Shown: positions 36,436 to 45,368 of the stretch, in pieces
How positions within the stretch are numbered: the first letter of the stretch is position 1
How the letters are laid out: every line of letters starts with the position of its first letter
Source: Peribacillus huizhouensis
Lineage (GTDB): Bacteria; Bacillota; Bacilli; Bacillales; DSM-1321
Reading direction: 5' to 3'
Length of the DNA: 64,000 nt
NCBI RefSeq assembly: GCF_014138605.1
Contig: NZ_JACJHX010000003.1
Span: 397,419 to 461,418, forward strand
Notes under the pieces: generated by a model
What the model was told of the DNA's origin: nothing
The model's database searches: none
The model's input: only the letters and a program-made list of their open reading frames with translations
Made by a program: the position numbers and the translations under genes

Positions 36436-37575
36436 ATGATATATTTTGATAATAGCGCTACGACTAAGCCGTATCCAGAAGTTATCGATTCTTTTATAAA
36501 GGTTTCTACAGATTATTTTGGCAACCCCTCTTCTTTACATGGTTTAGGGGCTAAAGCTGAAAACCTATTAACTCAGGCCAGGAGGCAAGTGGCTGAACTA
36601 CTTCAAGTGAAAAGCATGGAAATTTGCTTTACTTCTGGAGGAACGGAAGGAAATAACCTGGCTATAAAGGGTGCAGCCCATGCTTATTCAGGAAGAGGTA
36701 AGCATATTATCACTACCGTTATGGAGCATGCATCCATAAAAGAAACCTGTAAATCTCTTGAAGAAGAGGGGTACGAAATTACTTATTTACAAGTTGATTC
36801 CGATGGTCTTGTTTCTGTAGAAGAATTGAAAAAAGCTTTACGCACAGATACGATTTTAGTGTCAATCATGTCTGTTAATAATGAGGTCGGATCTATTCAA
36901 CCGATAGCAGAAATCGGTCAATTATTAAAAGAATGGCCACAAGTGCTCTTTCATGTTGATCATGTGCAAGGCATTGGCAAGATTCCATTAGATTTAACTG
37001 CTGGCAAAATTGATTTATGTACGATTTCTGGTCATAAATTTCATGGCTTGAAAGGTACGGGGGTATTATACATTAGAGATGGTATTAGGGTTTCACCGCT
37101 TTTCACAGGCGGCAATCAGGAGGCGAGGTTAAGGAGTGGAACGGAAAACGTTGCTGGGTTCGTAGCCTTAGCGAAAGCATTACGTCTCACTTTGCAAAAA
37201 AGTGCCCAAGATGACGGTAAACTAACTGAAATTCGCGAAATGTTGTTTCAGGGATTGAATGACATGCAAGGTGTGAAAATAAACAGTCCGAAACACGGTG
37301 CACCCCATATTATCAATTTTTCCATTCCGGGTATTAAATCGGAAGTATTTATCCATTCGCTTGAAGAAAAAGAGATATATCTTTCAACGACAAGTGCCTG
37401 TTCGTCTAAGAAAAAATCCGTCAGTGATACTGTGTTGGCCATGTTCCATGATCAGAGAAGGGCAGAGAGTGTTATTCGAATAAGCACTTCATATGGAAAT
37501 GAACACTATGAGGCGGAGCTCGTCCTTAGGGAAATTAAGAACACACTTTTAAAATTACAAAAGGTTATGAGGTAA
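36436..37575 (+). CDS. nifZ: Cysteine desulfurase NifZ (ThiI partner)
   Basis: PLP-dependent NifS/IscS-like enzyme that supplies persulfide sulfur to ThiI. 379 aa, SD AAGGAGG. Motifs: YFDNSATTKPYPEV, TSGGTEGNN, the PLP lysine in SGHKFHGLKG, and the catalytic Cys in STTSACSSKKKS. Six bp upstream of thiI, the pairing known from B. subtilis nifZ-thiI for 4-thiouridine in tRNA. Confidence 0.95.
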   Translation: MIYFDNSATTKPYPEVIDSFIKVSTDYFGNPSSLHGLGAKAENLLTQARRQVAELLQVKSMEICFTSGGTEGNNLAIKGAAHAYSGRGKHIITTVMEHASIKETCKSLEEEGYEITYLQVDSDGLVSVEELKKALRTDTILVSIMSVNNEVGSIQPIAEIGQLLKEWPQVLFHVDHVQGIGKIPLDLTAGKIDLCTISGHKFHGLKGTGVLYIRDGIRVSPLFTGGNQEARLRSGTENVAGFVALAKALRLTLQKSAQDDGKLTEIREMLFQGLNDMQGVKINSPKHGAPHIINFSIPGIKSEVFIHSLEEKEIYLSTTSACSSKKKSVSDTVLAMFHDQRRAESVIRISTSYGNEHYEAELVLREIKNTLLKLQKVMR

Positions 37576-37581
37576 AATAAA

Positions 37582-38796
37582 ATGAAATTTGATCATATTA
37601 TCATTCGTTACGGCGAGATTTCAACGAAGAAGCGTAATCGAAAAAGCTTTGTTGATAAACTTAAAAATCATATTCGCTGGGCATTAAGAGATTTTAAAGC
37701 TGCCACACTGCAAGCGAGTCGAGAGCGGATGTACATTCTGTTAAATGGTGAAGATCATCAGAAGATTATCGACCAAATAAAAAGTGTTTATGGTATCCAA
37801 TCATTAAGTCCGGCTTTAAAAGTAGGCCGTGATATTGAAGAAATTAAAGCTGCTGCTTTATATTATGTAGACCAACTATCGGGAGAAATTGAGACCTTTA
37901 AAGTTTCGACAAAGCGCTCAGATAAAGATTTTCCTTATAATACAAATGAAATGAACCATCTTCTTGGTGGTCATTTGTTACGGAATAAAGATGGTATTCT
38001 GAAAGTGGATGTCAAAAAACCAGATTTAAATTTACTTGTAGAAATACGCAAGGAAGCGGTCTATTTATCTGGAGTGAATATTCAAGGTGCAGGCGGTCTC
38101 CCATTTGGCTCAAGCGGGAAGGCAATGCTTATGCTTTCCGGTGGAATAGACAGCCCGGTTGCAGGCTTCCTTTCCATGAAACGTGGTCTTGAAATTGAAT
38201 GTATTCATTTCTACAGCCCGCCATTCACGAGTGAACGTTCTAAACAAAAGGTCATGGATTTAGCAGAAAAGCTTGCTTTAGTGAACGGAAGCATGAAAGT
38301 TCATATTGTTCCGTTTACAGAAATTCAATTGCTGATTCAAAAGCAAATCCCTGAGAACTATACAATGACGAGCACACGTCGTTTAATGCTCCGCATAGCT
38401 GATGCAATAAGAGAAAAAGAAGAAGCTCTGGCTATTATAACCGGTGAAAGTCTTGGACAGGTGGCGAGCCAGACGATGAATAGCATGTTTGCCATAAATG
38501 AAGTGATTTCTACACCTGTATTACGGCCGCTTATTGCGATGGACAAATTAGAGATCATTGATCTTGCCAAGCAGTATGATACATTCGAGATTTCAAATCA
38601 ACCATACGAAGATTGCTGTACGGTATTTACACCAGCAAGTCCGAAGACAAAGCCTAAGCTTGAAAAGGTTCAGTATTACGAAAGCTTTGTTGATTTTGAT
38701 AAGTTGATTGAAGCTTGTGTGGAACAGACTGAAACACGCAAGATTCACTTTGGTGAAAAAGCAGCAGGAGAAGTACAAACAGAAGACCTATTCTAA
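37582..38796 (+). CDS. thiI: tRNA 4-thiouridine synthase ThiI
   Basis: 404 aa. N-terminal ferredoxin-like/THUMP region (RYGEISTKKRNRKSFVDKL), then a PP-loop ATPase with LMLSGGIDSPVAGFL and GESLGQVASQT, and an active-site Cys in YEDCCTVFTP. It lacks the C-terminal rhodanese domain, as in Bacillus, so sulfur must come from NifZ. Forms an operon with nifZ. Confidence 0.97.
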   Translation: MKFDHIIIRYGEISTKKRNRKSFVDKLKNHIRWALRDFKAATLQASRERMYILLNGEDHQKIIDQIKSVYGIQSLSPALKVGRDIEEIKAAALYYVDQLSGEIETFKVSTKRSDKDFPYNTNEMNHLLGGHLLRNKDGILKVDVKKPDLNLLVEIRKEAVYLSGVNIQGAGGLPFGSSGKAMLMLSGGIDSPVAGFLSMKRGLEIECIHFYSPPFTSERSKQKVMDLAEKLALVNGSMKVHIVPFTEIQLLIQKQIPENYTMTSTRRLMLRIADAIREKEEALAIITGESLGQVASQTMNSMFAINEVISTPVLRPLIAMDKLEIIDLAKQYDTFEISNQPYEDCCTVFTPASPKTKPKLEKVQYYESFVDFDKLIEACVEQTETRKIHFGEKAAGEVQTEDLF

Positions 38797-38830
38797 TTGG
38801 TAAGTCTGACTATAATTACCAAGAGATTAG

Positions 38831-38861
38831 TGAATGAAGCCATGTGTTTTTACACATTCTA
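38831..38861 (+). promoter_or_regulatory. Sigma-G promoter of the ssp gene
   Basis: TGAATGA (38831-38837), 17 bp, CATTCTA (38855-38861) matches the sigma-G consensus (GnATGA/TGAATA, 17-18 bp, CATnCTA). Forespore expression of a SASP is expected. Confidence 0.85.
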
Positions 38862-38885
38862 TACTCACAAGGAGGTGAAAAACAC

Positions 38886-39086
38886 ATGGCAAACAACAAC
38901 TCAAATCAACTTGTCGTACCTGGTGTACAACAAGCTCTAGATCAAATGAAATATGAAATCGCTACTGAATTCGGTGTACAACTTGGCGGTGAAACAACTT
39001 CACGTGCTAACGGTTCAGTTGGTGGTGAAATCACAAAACGTCTAGTTCAAATGGCTGAACAACAATTAGGCGGGTACCAACGATAA
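38886..39086 (+). CDS. sspA: Alpha/beta-type small acid-soluble spore protein
   Basis: Spore DNA-binding protein, 66 aa from ATG 38886 (SD AAGGAGGTG). It contains the GPR protease recognition site (YEIATEFGV), the conserved [20 protein letters not shown] block and an N-terminal Asn/Gln-rich start. Saturates spore DNA and protects it from UV, then is degraded at germination. Same location (after thiI) as B. subtilis sspA. Confidence 0.97.
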   Translation: MANNNSNQLVVPGVQQALDQMKYEIATEFGVQLGGETTSRANGSVGGEITKRLVQMAEQQLGGYQR

Positions 39087-39106
39087 CTTCATAAACATGG
39101 CTGCAG

Positions 39107-39136
39107 GAAGCGGGCGTTTCGCCCGCTTTCTTTCAT
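39107..39136 (+). terminator. ssp terminator
   Basis: AAGCGGGCG TTT CGCCCGCTT followed by TCTTTC. Confidence 0.9.
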
Positions 39137-39236
39137 TTGTTTTCCATTTCGACTTATTTTCTGATAAGATAATAAAAAATATTTATTAGTTACATACTTT
39201 TAACATGTCATCATGTAACTAAGTTAGATTTTTACA

Positions 39237-39392
39237 TAGGCTATGTTAAAGCTCATTGTTGATTTGGAGCGGGAGGCATGAGACTCCTGCTTAGAAAAGC
39301 GAGTTAAAGGAGCGCCGAGGATGCTCCCGAACCTCCAGCTAATGCTGCCGCCTTTCGTTTCAATTAACAGGCAAGTTTAACAGAGCCTTTAC
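39237..39392 (+). repeat. Family D repeat
   Basis: TATGTTAAAGCTCATTGTTG start, GGAGCGGGAGGCATGAGACT core, CCTTTCGTTTCAATTAACAG, then GTTTAACAGAGCC. The GC-rich core pairs over a long distance (GGAGCGGGAGG with CCTCC..GCTCC). It resembles a repeat type I have seen in several Bacillales genomes. Confidence 0.8.
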
Positions 39393-39539
39393 ATAAAAAC
39401 ATTAAAAAATATGGAATAGTGTAGCTAATGGAGTTGGTTTCTCGATTTTACTGAAATCTTCCTTTATACTAGATTATGGCGTTTTTACATACATACTGCT
39501 GTTTTTATCCCGTCATATAGGCTATTGAATAGATAAATG

Positions 39540-39598
39540 ATAAAGTGAAACATCAAGTAGTAAGGGATAAAAAAATACTGATAAAAGTTTCACTTTAT
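39540..39598. repeat. Family A repeat, symmetrical copy
   Basis: Starts ATAAAGTGAAAC and ends GTTTCACTTTAT, so both ends are the same A-end in opposite orientation (12-bp perfect inverted terminal repeats). The inside is only CATCAAGTAGTAAGGGATA-type filler. A separate right-end fragment TTTTTATCCCG lies at 39501-39512. It stops 20 bp before mbcS. Confidence 0.75.
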
Positions 39599-39617
39599 GA
39601 ATGGGAGGAGAATTACG

Positions 39618-41198
39618 ATGAGAAGAGAAGATTTGATTGCTCCAGAGAAGTATAATCTTGTCAGTGAAATGGAACAATTTGCAAAAGACAAGAACCGTTT
39701 AGCCTTAAAATGGGAATCTGAGGATGGAGTAAAGAAAGAAGTTACATATAATGCTTTAATGAAACGGGTTAACAAAATCGGTAATGTGTTTAAACATGCA
39801 GGATTCGAAAAAGGAGATATTGCCCTTATCATCATTCCGAGATTAATTGAGGCATATGAAGTATATCTAGCAGCCCTTAAGATTGGAGTAGTGGTTATCC
39901 CATGTTCTGAAATGTTAAGGCCAAAGGATATTGAATATCGTATAAGGCATGCTGAAGTGAAGGGAATCATTTGCTATCATCAATTTTGTGATCAAGTAAA
40001 TGCAGTTAAAGATGCTGAGCAGCTTGTGAGATTTTCAGTTGGTCAGGAAGTCCAAGGATGGCTCTATTTGGAGGAACAAATACAATCATCTGATGATACG
40101 CTAGCTCTAGCAGATACGAAAAGCTCGGACATGGCATTCCTTTCTTATACATCAGGTACGACCGGAAATCCTAAAGGTGTAGTACATACTCATGGCTGGG
40201 CATATGCTCATTTAAAGACAGCTGCTGCAAACTGGCTAGGCGTTCGTGAGGGAGATATAGTGTGGGCGACCGCGGCTCCTGGTTGGCAAAAGTGGATTTG
40301 GAGTCCTTTCCTTGCTGTACTAGGATCAGGTGCAACCGGTCTTGTGTATCATGGCAAGTTTGAAGCAAAAAAATACTTACAACTCCTTCAGGATTACAAG
40401 GTAAATGCTTTATGCTGTACACCAACAGAATATCGATTAATGGCAAAAGTGAATAATTTGGCAGACTACAATCTTGCCGAACTACACAGTGCAGTATCGG
40501 CAGGTGAGCCATTGAATCGAGAAGTCATTGATATATTCGAAAAGTATTTCAATATTCAAGTACGAGATGGATACGGCCAGACAGAAAATACGCTTTTAGT
40601 CGGAATTTCCATAGGAATGGAACTGAAACCTGGCTCAATGGGAAAACCGACACCTGGTAATCGAGTTGAAATCATTGATGAAGATGGAGTACCTTGTAAA
40701 GTAGGTCAAGTCGGAGATATTGCTGTGCACATCGAAACTCCAGCTTTATTCAAAAATTATTATCGTGATCCTGAACGAACAGCTATGCAATTTCGCGGTG
40801 AATATTATGTAACAGGAGATAAAGCAAGAAAAGACGAAGACGGCTATTTCTGGTTTGAGGGGCGCGGCGACGATATGATCATTAGCTCTGGTTACACGAT
40901 TGGACCGTTTGAAGTTGAAGATGCATTAATTAAGCATTCTTATGTAAAAGAATGTGCTGTAGTAGCAAGTCCAGATGAGGTACGAGGAAATGTCGTCAAA
41001 GCATATATCGTGCTTCAGGAACATGTTGATGAAAATGAACCACAGTTGGTGAAAACACTTCAAGAGCATGTGAAAAAAGTAACTGCACCATATAAATACC
41101 CGCGGAAAATTGAATTTATTAAAGAATTGCCAAAAACGACATCGGGGAAAATCCGCCGAGTAGATTTACGCAATTTGGATGAGAACTATACTGGTTAA
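39618..41198 (+). CDS. mbcS: Acyl-CoA synthetase MbcS (YtcI type)
   Basis: AMP-forming acyl-CoA synthetase, 526 aa, located like B. subtilis ytcI/mbcS, which activates short branched-chain acids such as 2-methylbutyrate as membrane lipid precursors. ATG 39618 is chosen (SD GGGAGGAG); the frame to 39597 starts in a family A repeat. Motifs: SYTSGTTGNPKGVVHTH, DGYGQTENT, YVTGDKARKDEDGYFWFEGR, and C-terminal PKTTSGKIRRVDLR with the adenylation Lys. Confidence 0.9.
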   Translation: MRREDLIAPEKYNLVSEMEQFAKDKNRLALKWESEDGVKKEVTYNALMKRVNKIGNVFKHAGFEKGDIALIIIPRLIEAYEVYLAALKIGVVVIPCSEMLRPKDIEYRIRHAEVKGIICYHQFCDQVNAVKDAEQLVRFSVGQEVQGWLYLEEQIQSSDDTLALADTKSSDMAFLSYTSGTTGNPKGVVHTHGWAYAHLKTAAANWLGVREGDIVWATAAPGWQKWIWSPFLAVLGSGATGLVYHGKFEAKKYLQLLQDYKVNALCCTPTEYRLMAKVNNLADYNLAELHSAVSAGEPLNREVIDIFEKYFNIQVRDGYGQTENTLLVGISIGMELKPGSMGKPTPGNRVEIIDEDGVPCKVGQVGDIAVHIETPALFKNYYRDPERTAMQFRGEYYVTGDKARKDEDGYFWFEGRGDDMIISSGYTIGPFEVEDALIKHSYVKECAVVASPDEVRGNVVKAYIVLQEHVDENEPQLVKTLQEHVKKVTAPYKYPRKIEFIKELPKTTSGKIRRVDLRNLDENYTG

Positions 41199-41204
41199 AT
41201 AAAT

Positions 41205-41317
41205 AAAGAGAGGTTGTCTCATAACAAAAGGATCAAAACCTCACATCTTCTATCAGCGTTTAATAAACGTGTATAGAGTGTGAGGTCAAGACCCTTTGTT
41301 TAGACAACCTTTTTTTA
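41205..41317. terminator. Family B terminator after mbcS
   Basis: AGAGAGGTTGTCTCA ... TTTAGACAACCTTTTTTT outer arms, GATCAAAACCTCACATCT / GTGTGAGGTCAAGACC inner arms. Confidence 0.85.
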
Positions 41318-41337
41318 TCGATTAGGATGTTTATTAA

Positions 41338-41532
41338 TTATCTTTTTAGAGAAAATAATTTTAACAATGGATGCTTTTTCTTATCCACAATCTTTAACTC
41401 ATTCATGACAAGATGATCTTCGTGATCGGCTATCCATTTCTTAAGCGCTTCTTTATCTTGACAATGGGTTAAGTATGTCTGACCGCCTTTACCTACGGCG
41501 TTAATTACATATCTATTAGAAATATTCCCCAT
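41338..41532 (-). CDS. Hypothetical protein, 64 aa
   Basis: Not recognised. Small basic cytosolic protein with SD AGGTGAT. Sequence NRYVINAVGKGGQTYLTHCQDKEALKKWIADHE looks like a small alpha/beta domain; one Cys. Convergent with mbcS across a family B terminator. Confidence 0.65.
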   Translation of the reverse strand: MGNISNRYVINAVGKGGQTYLTHCQDKEALKKWIADHEDHLVMNELKIVDKKKHPLLKLFSLKR

Positions 41533-41699
41533 ATTTAATCACCTACATATTCATAATGAAATTTCAACTCACAAAAAGGACTTGCGATCATATACAGTAT
41601 ACAAACTATGAATCTAAAAACATGTATTTCTTTTATTCAATTAATTACAAAATTCGATAATATGAAGATTGCTAGCATTGTAGACTGAAAGACCCGTTT

Positions 41700-42062
41700 T
41701 TAAAGGCTTTTCTCTAAGTCTTTATCCATAATAAAAACCTCGATTCTCTCTCCCGTTTTCGTACTAATATCACTATGAGAGGAAAGGACTTTACAGCCAG
41801 TAAATTGTTCGACAATTTTTTCATAATCTTCGCTGTACATTTCGCGAAGAAGCTCTCGCATTTGTTTGACAAGTTTTTTCCCAGATTCTCGATTGACTAG
41901 ATGCTTTTCTTCAACCGTTAGAACACCTTTGAAACGGGTAATCAACATGTCATTAATGATATACGTTTTGGCTTCCTGTGGTCCTCTGCCGATCAAATCA
42001 CGCTGGAATTTAATAAACGCAGAACTAATTTCAGCCTCTAGTTTCTTTTTGGAATTTGACAT
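41700..42062 (-). CDS. DUF2294 family protein
   Basis: 120 aa. Matches the DUF2294 pattern: RGPQEAKTYIINDMLITRFKGVLTVEEK, then LVNRESGKKLVKQMRELLREM, and the signature GCKVLSSHSDISTKTGERIEVF. The family has no established biochemical role; in some genomes the domain is linked with transporters or carbon-uptake proteins. Start ATG 42062 has GGAGG 5 nt upstream. Confidence 0.85.
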   Translation of the reverse strand: MSNSKKKLEAEISSAFIKFQRDLIGRGPQEAKTYIINDMLITRFKGVLTVEEKHLVNRESGKKLVKQMRELLREMYSEDYEKIVEQFTGCKVLSSHSDISTKTGERIEVFIMDKDLEKSL

Positions 42063-42268
42063 GATGCCTCCGGTTATTTTCTGAGATTTATGGAGTTATC
42101 ATAATGTCCAATGTGAGTTCTTGTCAATGCAAAATAAAAATCTTTAAAAAAAATTTGAAATACCTCCAAATCCGTAGAAATACTACGTAATATCGAGCTT
42201 TTTAAAAGAAGAATGTTAAATTCAGCTATATTTGGATCGATTTGAACCTATATCGCACTTATCGAGGG

Positions 42269-42298
42269 TTTACAAAGATTGTAAAGCAGGCGTAGAAT
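42269..42298 (+). promoter_or_regulatory. Promoter of the c-di-AMP riboswitch/ktr transcript
   Basis: TTTACA, 18 bp, TAGAAT, directly upstream of the riboswitch. Confidence 0.6.
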
Positions 42299-42309
42299 GA
42301 TTCTCGTAA

Positions 42310-42490
42310 ATAACAATTTGATATCGGCCAAATCTCAAATCATTGAGAACGGAGGACCCACTATTTTGGGGTTAATTCTGCTTTTGCAGAAGGGATGAAA
42401 TACTCTTTCGCCATCCTACCCGTCAGCTAACTTCGTCGGCTAAAGCGAAGGAGGTCATAAGACCACCTTATTATAGGGGGCTTTTTTGTT
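42310..42490 (+). ncRNA. c-di-AMP riboswitch (ydaO-yuaA class)
   Basis: Diagnostic segments in order: GAGAACGGAGGACCCAC, TTTTGGGGTTAATTC, AAGGGATGAAATACTC, TTTCGCCATCCTACCCGTCA, GCTAACTTCGTCGGCTAA, GCGAAGGAGG. This is the consensus order of the ydaO/yuaA class. A possible terminator (CCACCT..AGGGGG-CTTTTTT) ends near 42487. In Bacillus this riboswitch turns off K+ uptake genes when c-di-AMP is high, which fits the downstream ktr genes. Confidence 0.93.
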
Positions 42491-42900
42491 GTGAATGGAG
42501 CAAGAAAGCAGCCTAATGAACAATAAGTGGGTCTTTTTCGTTGTCGGGCTTTAGAGCAGAAGCTCATGGATGTTTTTTTTGCATAAATATGAAAAGGTTT
42601 CTTGGGTGACAGAACGCAAAGGGAGTTTATAACTTGCTGGGCGTTAAGTAGACCAATGAGTTCTTTTTCTCCAATCAACATGTTGTTTTGCAAGTGTTCA
42701 ATACGCCATTGTGTGAATCGTTTGGTTTACCGCTGGGCTTTGAATGATATTGCATGACTGCATCAAGGAGAAAAGTACCATTGGTCTATTTGTGTTCAAT
42801 CTACTTTTCTCTATTTGACCAATAATCTAAATCATCTAACATGCTACCTCTTAGAATGGATGATATTTAGATGAGAATACTAATTGTGATCGTTTTAATT
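42491..42900. other. Long gene-free stretch between riboswitch and ktrB
   Basis: About 410 bp with no convincing ORF on either strand and no recognised repeat. Some ATGs lack SD sequences. It may be untranslated leader or the remains of a deleted gene between riboswitch and ktrB. Confidence 0.5.
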
Positions 42901-42922
42901 TATTAGCAGGTAGGAGATTATT

Positions 42923-44260
42923 ATGGAAAAACTAACAGCGTTTCTAAACCCGCCAAAAATTCTTGTTTTGGGCTTTGCGGCAGTGATTTTAATAGGTGCA
43001 TTATTACTGACTCTTCCCCTTTCAACAGAAGATGGAGTCGGTCTCTCGTTTTTAAATGCCTTATTTACCGCAACATCTGCTACATGTGTAACCGGGCTTG
43101 TCGTCGTAGATACAGGAAGCACATTTAGCAGATTTGGAGAGATTGTCATATTATTACTCATTCAAATCGGTGGATTAGGGTTTATGACATTTGCAACTTT
43201 TTTCTTTTTTCTCTTAGGCAAAAGAATATCACTGAGAGAAAGATTGTTACTTCGAGAAGCGTTAAACCATTTATCAATGGCGGGTATTGTTAGGTTAGTG
43301 AAAAGAGTGTTGATTTTTACAGGAGTGATAGAGCTTGTCGGTGCGGTCATTCTGTCAGTCCGGTTTTCTTTTGACATGCCGATTAGTCGGGCCATCTATT
43401 TTGGCATTTTTCATTCGATCTCCAATTTTAATAATGCAGGTTTTGATTTAATGGGGGACTTTCGGAGTTTGACCCCTTACGCAGAAGATCCAACGGTCGT
43501 GCTAACCGTCTGTGCGCTTATCACATTAGGTGGAATTGGTTTTATCGTACTGAATGAACTTTATGAATATCATGATACAAACCGTTTATCTGTGCATACG
43601 AAAGTCGTATTGCTCACAAGTCTTATTCTGACAGTAGGTGGAGGCATTTTAATCTTCTTGTTTGAATATGGTAATGAAAAAACGTTAGAGCCTTTATCCT
43701 ATCTAGGAAAAGGATTAGCAGCATTGTTTCAATCGGTGACTGCGAGGACAGATGGTGCTAATACATTGAACATTTCAGATTTAACACAACCAACGTTGTT
43801 TTTGACCATTATTCTGATGTTTATTGGTGCATCTCCAGGATCAACAGGTGGCGGAATTAAAACGACGACTTTTGCTACTTTACTTGGAACCGTTTTGTCG
43901 CAAATTAAAGGAAAAGAAGATGTTGTCTTCTTTCATAAACGCATTGTTTTTGACACGATATTTAAAGCTCTTACTGTAACTGTAAGTGGATTATTTCTTG
44001 TGATTACAATTACCATGCTATTGAGTATCACGGAAAAAGGTCATGATTTTATTATGTATCTATTTGAAGCGACTTCAGCGTTCGGCACCGTTGGTCTATC
44101 AATGGGATTAACCCCAGAACTATCACCTATCGGCCGTGCCCTCATTATATGTACGATGTTCGCAGGCAGATTAGGTCCTTTAACGATTGCTTTTGCTGTT
44201 GCTATGAAGCGTAAGCCAGATGCGTTTCGTAACCCAAAAGGAAAAATAATGATCGGTTAA
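42923..44260 (+). CDS. ktrB: K+ transporter membrane subunit KtrB
   Basis: TrkH/KtrB-type potassium translocating subunit, 445 aa with four M1-P-M2 repeats. Pore-loop motifs: TSATCVTGLVVVDT, SISNFNNAGFDLMG, SVTARTDGANTLN and TSAFGTVGLSMGL, each with the selectivity-filter glycine. GASPGSTGGGIKTTT marks the gating loop of the third repeat. SD TAGGAG. Followed 27 bp later by its RCK partner, so the pair is a Ktr system. Could be KtrD by ancestry; B and D are not separable by eye. Confidence 0.93.
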   Translation: MEKLTAFLNPPKILVLGFAAVILIGALLLTLPLSTEDGVGLSFLNALFTATSATCVTGLVVVDTGSTFSRFGEIVILLLIQIGGLGFMTFATFFFFLLGKRISLRERLLLREALNHLSMAGIVRLVKRVLIFTGVIELVGAVILSVRFSFDMPISRAIYFGIFHSISNFNNAGFDLMGDFRSLTPYAEDPTVVLTVCALITLGGIGFIVLNELYEYHDTNRLSVHTKVVLLTSLILTVGGGILIFLFEYGNEKTLEPLSYLGKGLAALFQSVTARTDGANTLNISDLTQPTLFLTIILMFIGASPGSTGGGIKTTTFATLLGTVLSQIKGKEDVVFFHKRIVFDTIFKALTVTVSGLFLVITITMLLSITEKGHDFIMYLFEATSAFGTVGLSMGLTPELSPIGRALIICTMFAGRLGPLTIAFAVAMKRKPDAFRNPKGKIMIG

Positions 44261-44287
44261 TGAAAAAATAGGGAGTGTAGATAGGAT

Positions 44288-44944
44288 ATGGTCAAACGAC
44301 AATATGCGGTTATTGGTTTGGGGAGATTTGGAGTGAGTGTAGCTCGAAAATTACATAATGCCGGGCATGAAGTCTTGGGCATTGATTGTAATGAGGAACG
44401 GGTCGAAGATGCTGAATTAGCCGTTACTCACGCAGTTGTGGCAGATACGACAGATGAAAAAGCACTTCTTTCAATTGGGATTCGCAATTTTGATTGTGTA
44501 ATCGTTGCGATTGGGAATGACATGCAGTCGAGCATTTTAACTGCAATGCTTTTAAAAGAATTTGGCGTGAAAAAAGTGATTGCGAAAGCTCTCGGAAAGC
44601 ATCATGGCCGAGTTTTAGAGAAAATAGGTGCTGATTGGATCATCTATCCTGAAAGAGATATGGGGGAACGTGTTGCGAATCAACTCCTATCACCGAAAAT
44701 GTTGAACTACATTGAGCTGTCAAAAGAATTCAATATCGAGGAAATCCTCATACCACTTAGCATGGCGGAAAAAAGTTTGCGAGAACTTGATATTCGTGCT
44801 AAATACAATGTTAGTGTCATTGCGATTGTTAGAGAAGGGGATATTATCGTATCCCCATCCTCAGATCAGATTATTCATAAAGGAGATTTATTAGTGGTAA
44901 TTGGGAACAGAGAGGACTTGGCTAAATTTTCAAATATAGAATAA
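44288..44944 (+). CDS. ktrA: K+ uptake regulatory subunit KtrA (RCK)
   Basis: 218 aa. Rossmann RCK_N domain (YAVIGLGRFGVSVARKL, later VADTTDEKALLSIGI) binding ATP/ADP or NAD(H), then RCK_C domain (EEILIPLSMAEKSLRELDIR ... VVIGNREDLAKF). In the family RCK_C also binds c-di-AMP, giving a second layer of inhibition besides the riboswitch. Forms a ring on KtrB. Gene order B-A is the reverse of B. subtilis ktrAB. Confidence 0.92.
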   Translation: MVKRQYAVIGLGRFGVSVARKLHNAGHEVLGIDCNEERVEDAELAVTHAVVADTTDEKALLSIGIRNFDCVIVAIGNDMQSSILTAMLLKEFGVKKVIAKALGKHHGRVLEKIGADWIIYPERDMGERVANQLLSPKMLNYIELSKEFNIEEILIPLSMAEKSLRELDIRAKYNVSVIAIVREGDIIVSPSSDQIIHKGDLLVVIGNREDLAKFSNIE

Positions 44945-45044
44945 TAGTGTAGCAAAAAAAGAACTATATAAAACAGCTACTCTTGGCACTTCACCCATTC
45001 CAGATGCGGATGATCAACATGAAAATGATCTACTTTGATAGAAA

Positions 45045-45092
45045 TCTCTAGGGGCTCATAACGGAAAGGTCATAGTTTTGAGCCCCTCTATG
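45045..45092 (+). terminator. ktrA terminator
   Basis: AGGGGCTCATAAC ... GTTTTGAGCCCCT. The T-run is short (CTATG), so efficiency is uncertain. Confidence 0.6.
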
Positions 45093-45220
45093 TCTGCTAT
45101 TTTTACAATCTTGTTTTCTTGTGTAATATTCTGGAAATTGTGATACTCTTAATAAGAAAACAAATATGGCGTTAAAACGCCACCATTTATCATGAAGGAT
45201 TAATCAAGTAGTACGGTACA

Positions 45221-45347
45221 CTCACCTAATCACAATGGTGGGGGCGGAGCCAGATTTTGGGGACTTTCTATAATACATTAAGTATACCTTTAACTCGGTT
45301 GACTATATTAGTAAGTCGCGAAGCCCCGTTCCCATGTCCTTCATGTA
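45221..45347 (+). repeat. Family C repeat
   Basis: CTCACCTAATCACAATGGTG ... GGCGGAGCCAGATTTTGGGG ... TATTAGTAAGTCGCGAAGCC ... CCCATGTCCTTCATG. Very close to 21053-21180 at the ends. It ends just before the ytcJ SD; the rest of 44945-45368 has no gene. Confidence 0.85.
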
Positions 45348-45368
45348 AGTGTGTGAGGGGGCGATCAA

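Noticed and set aside
42427..42693. Minus-strand ORF of 88 codons between riboswitch and ktrB
   Set aside because: Overlaps the riboswitch, has no SD, low-complexity composition.
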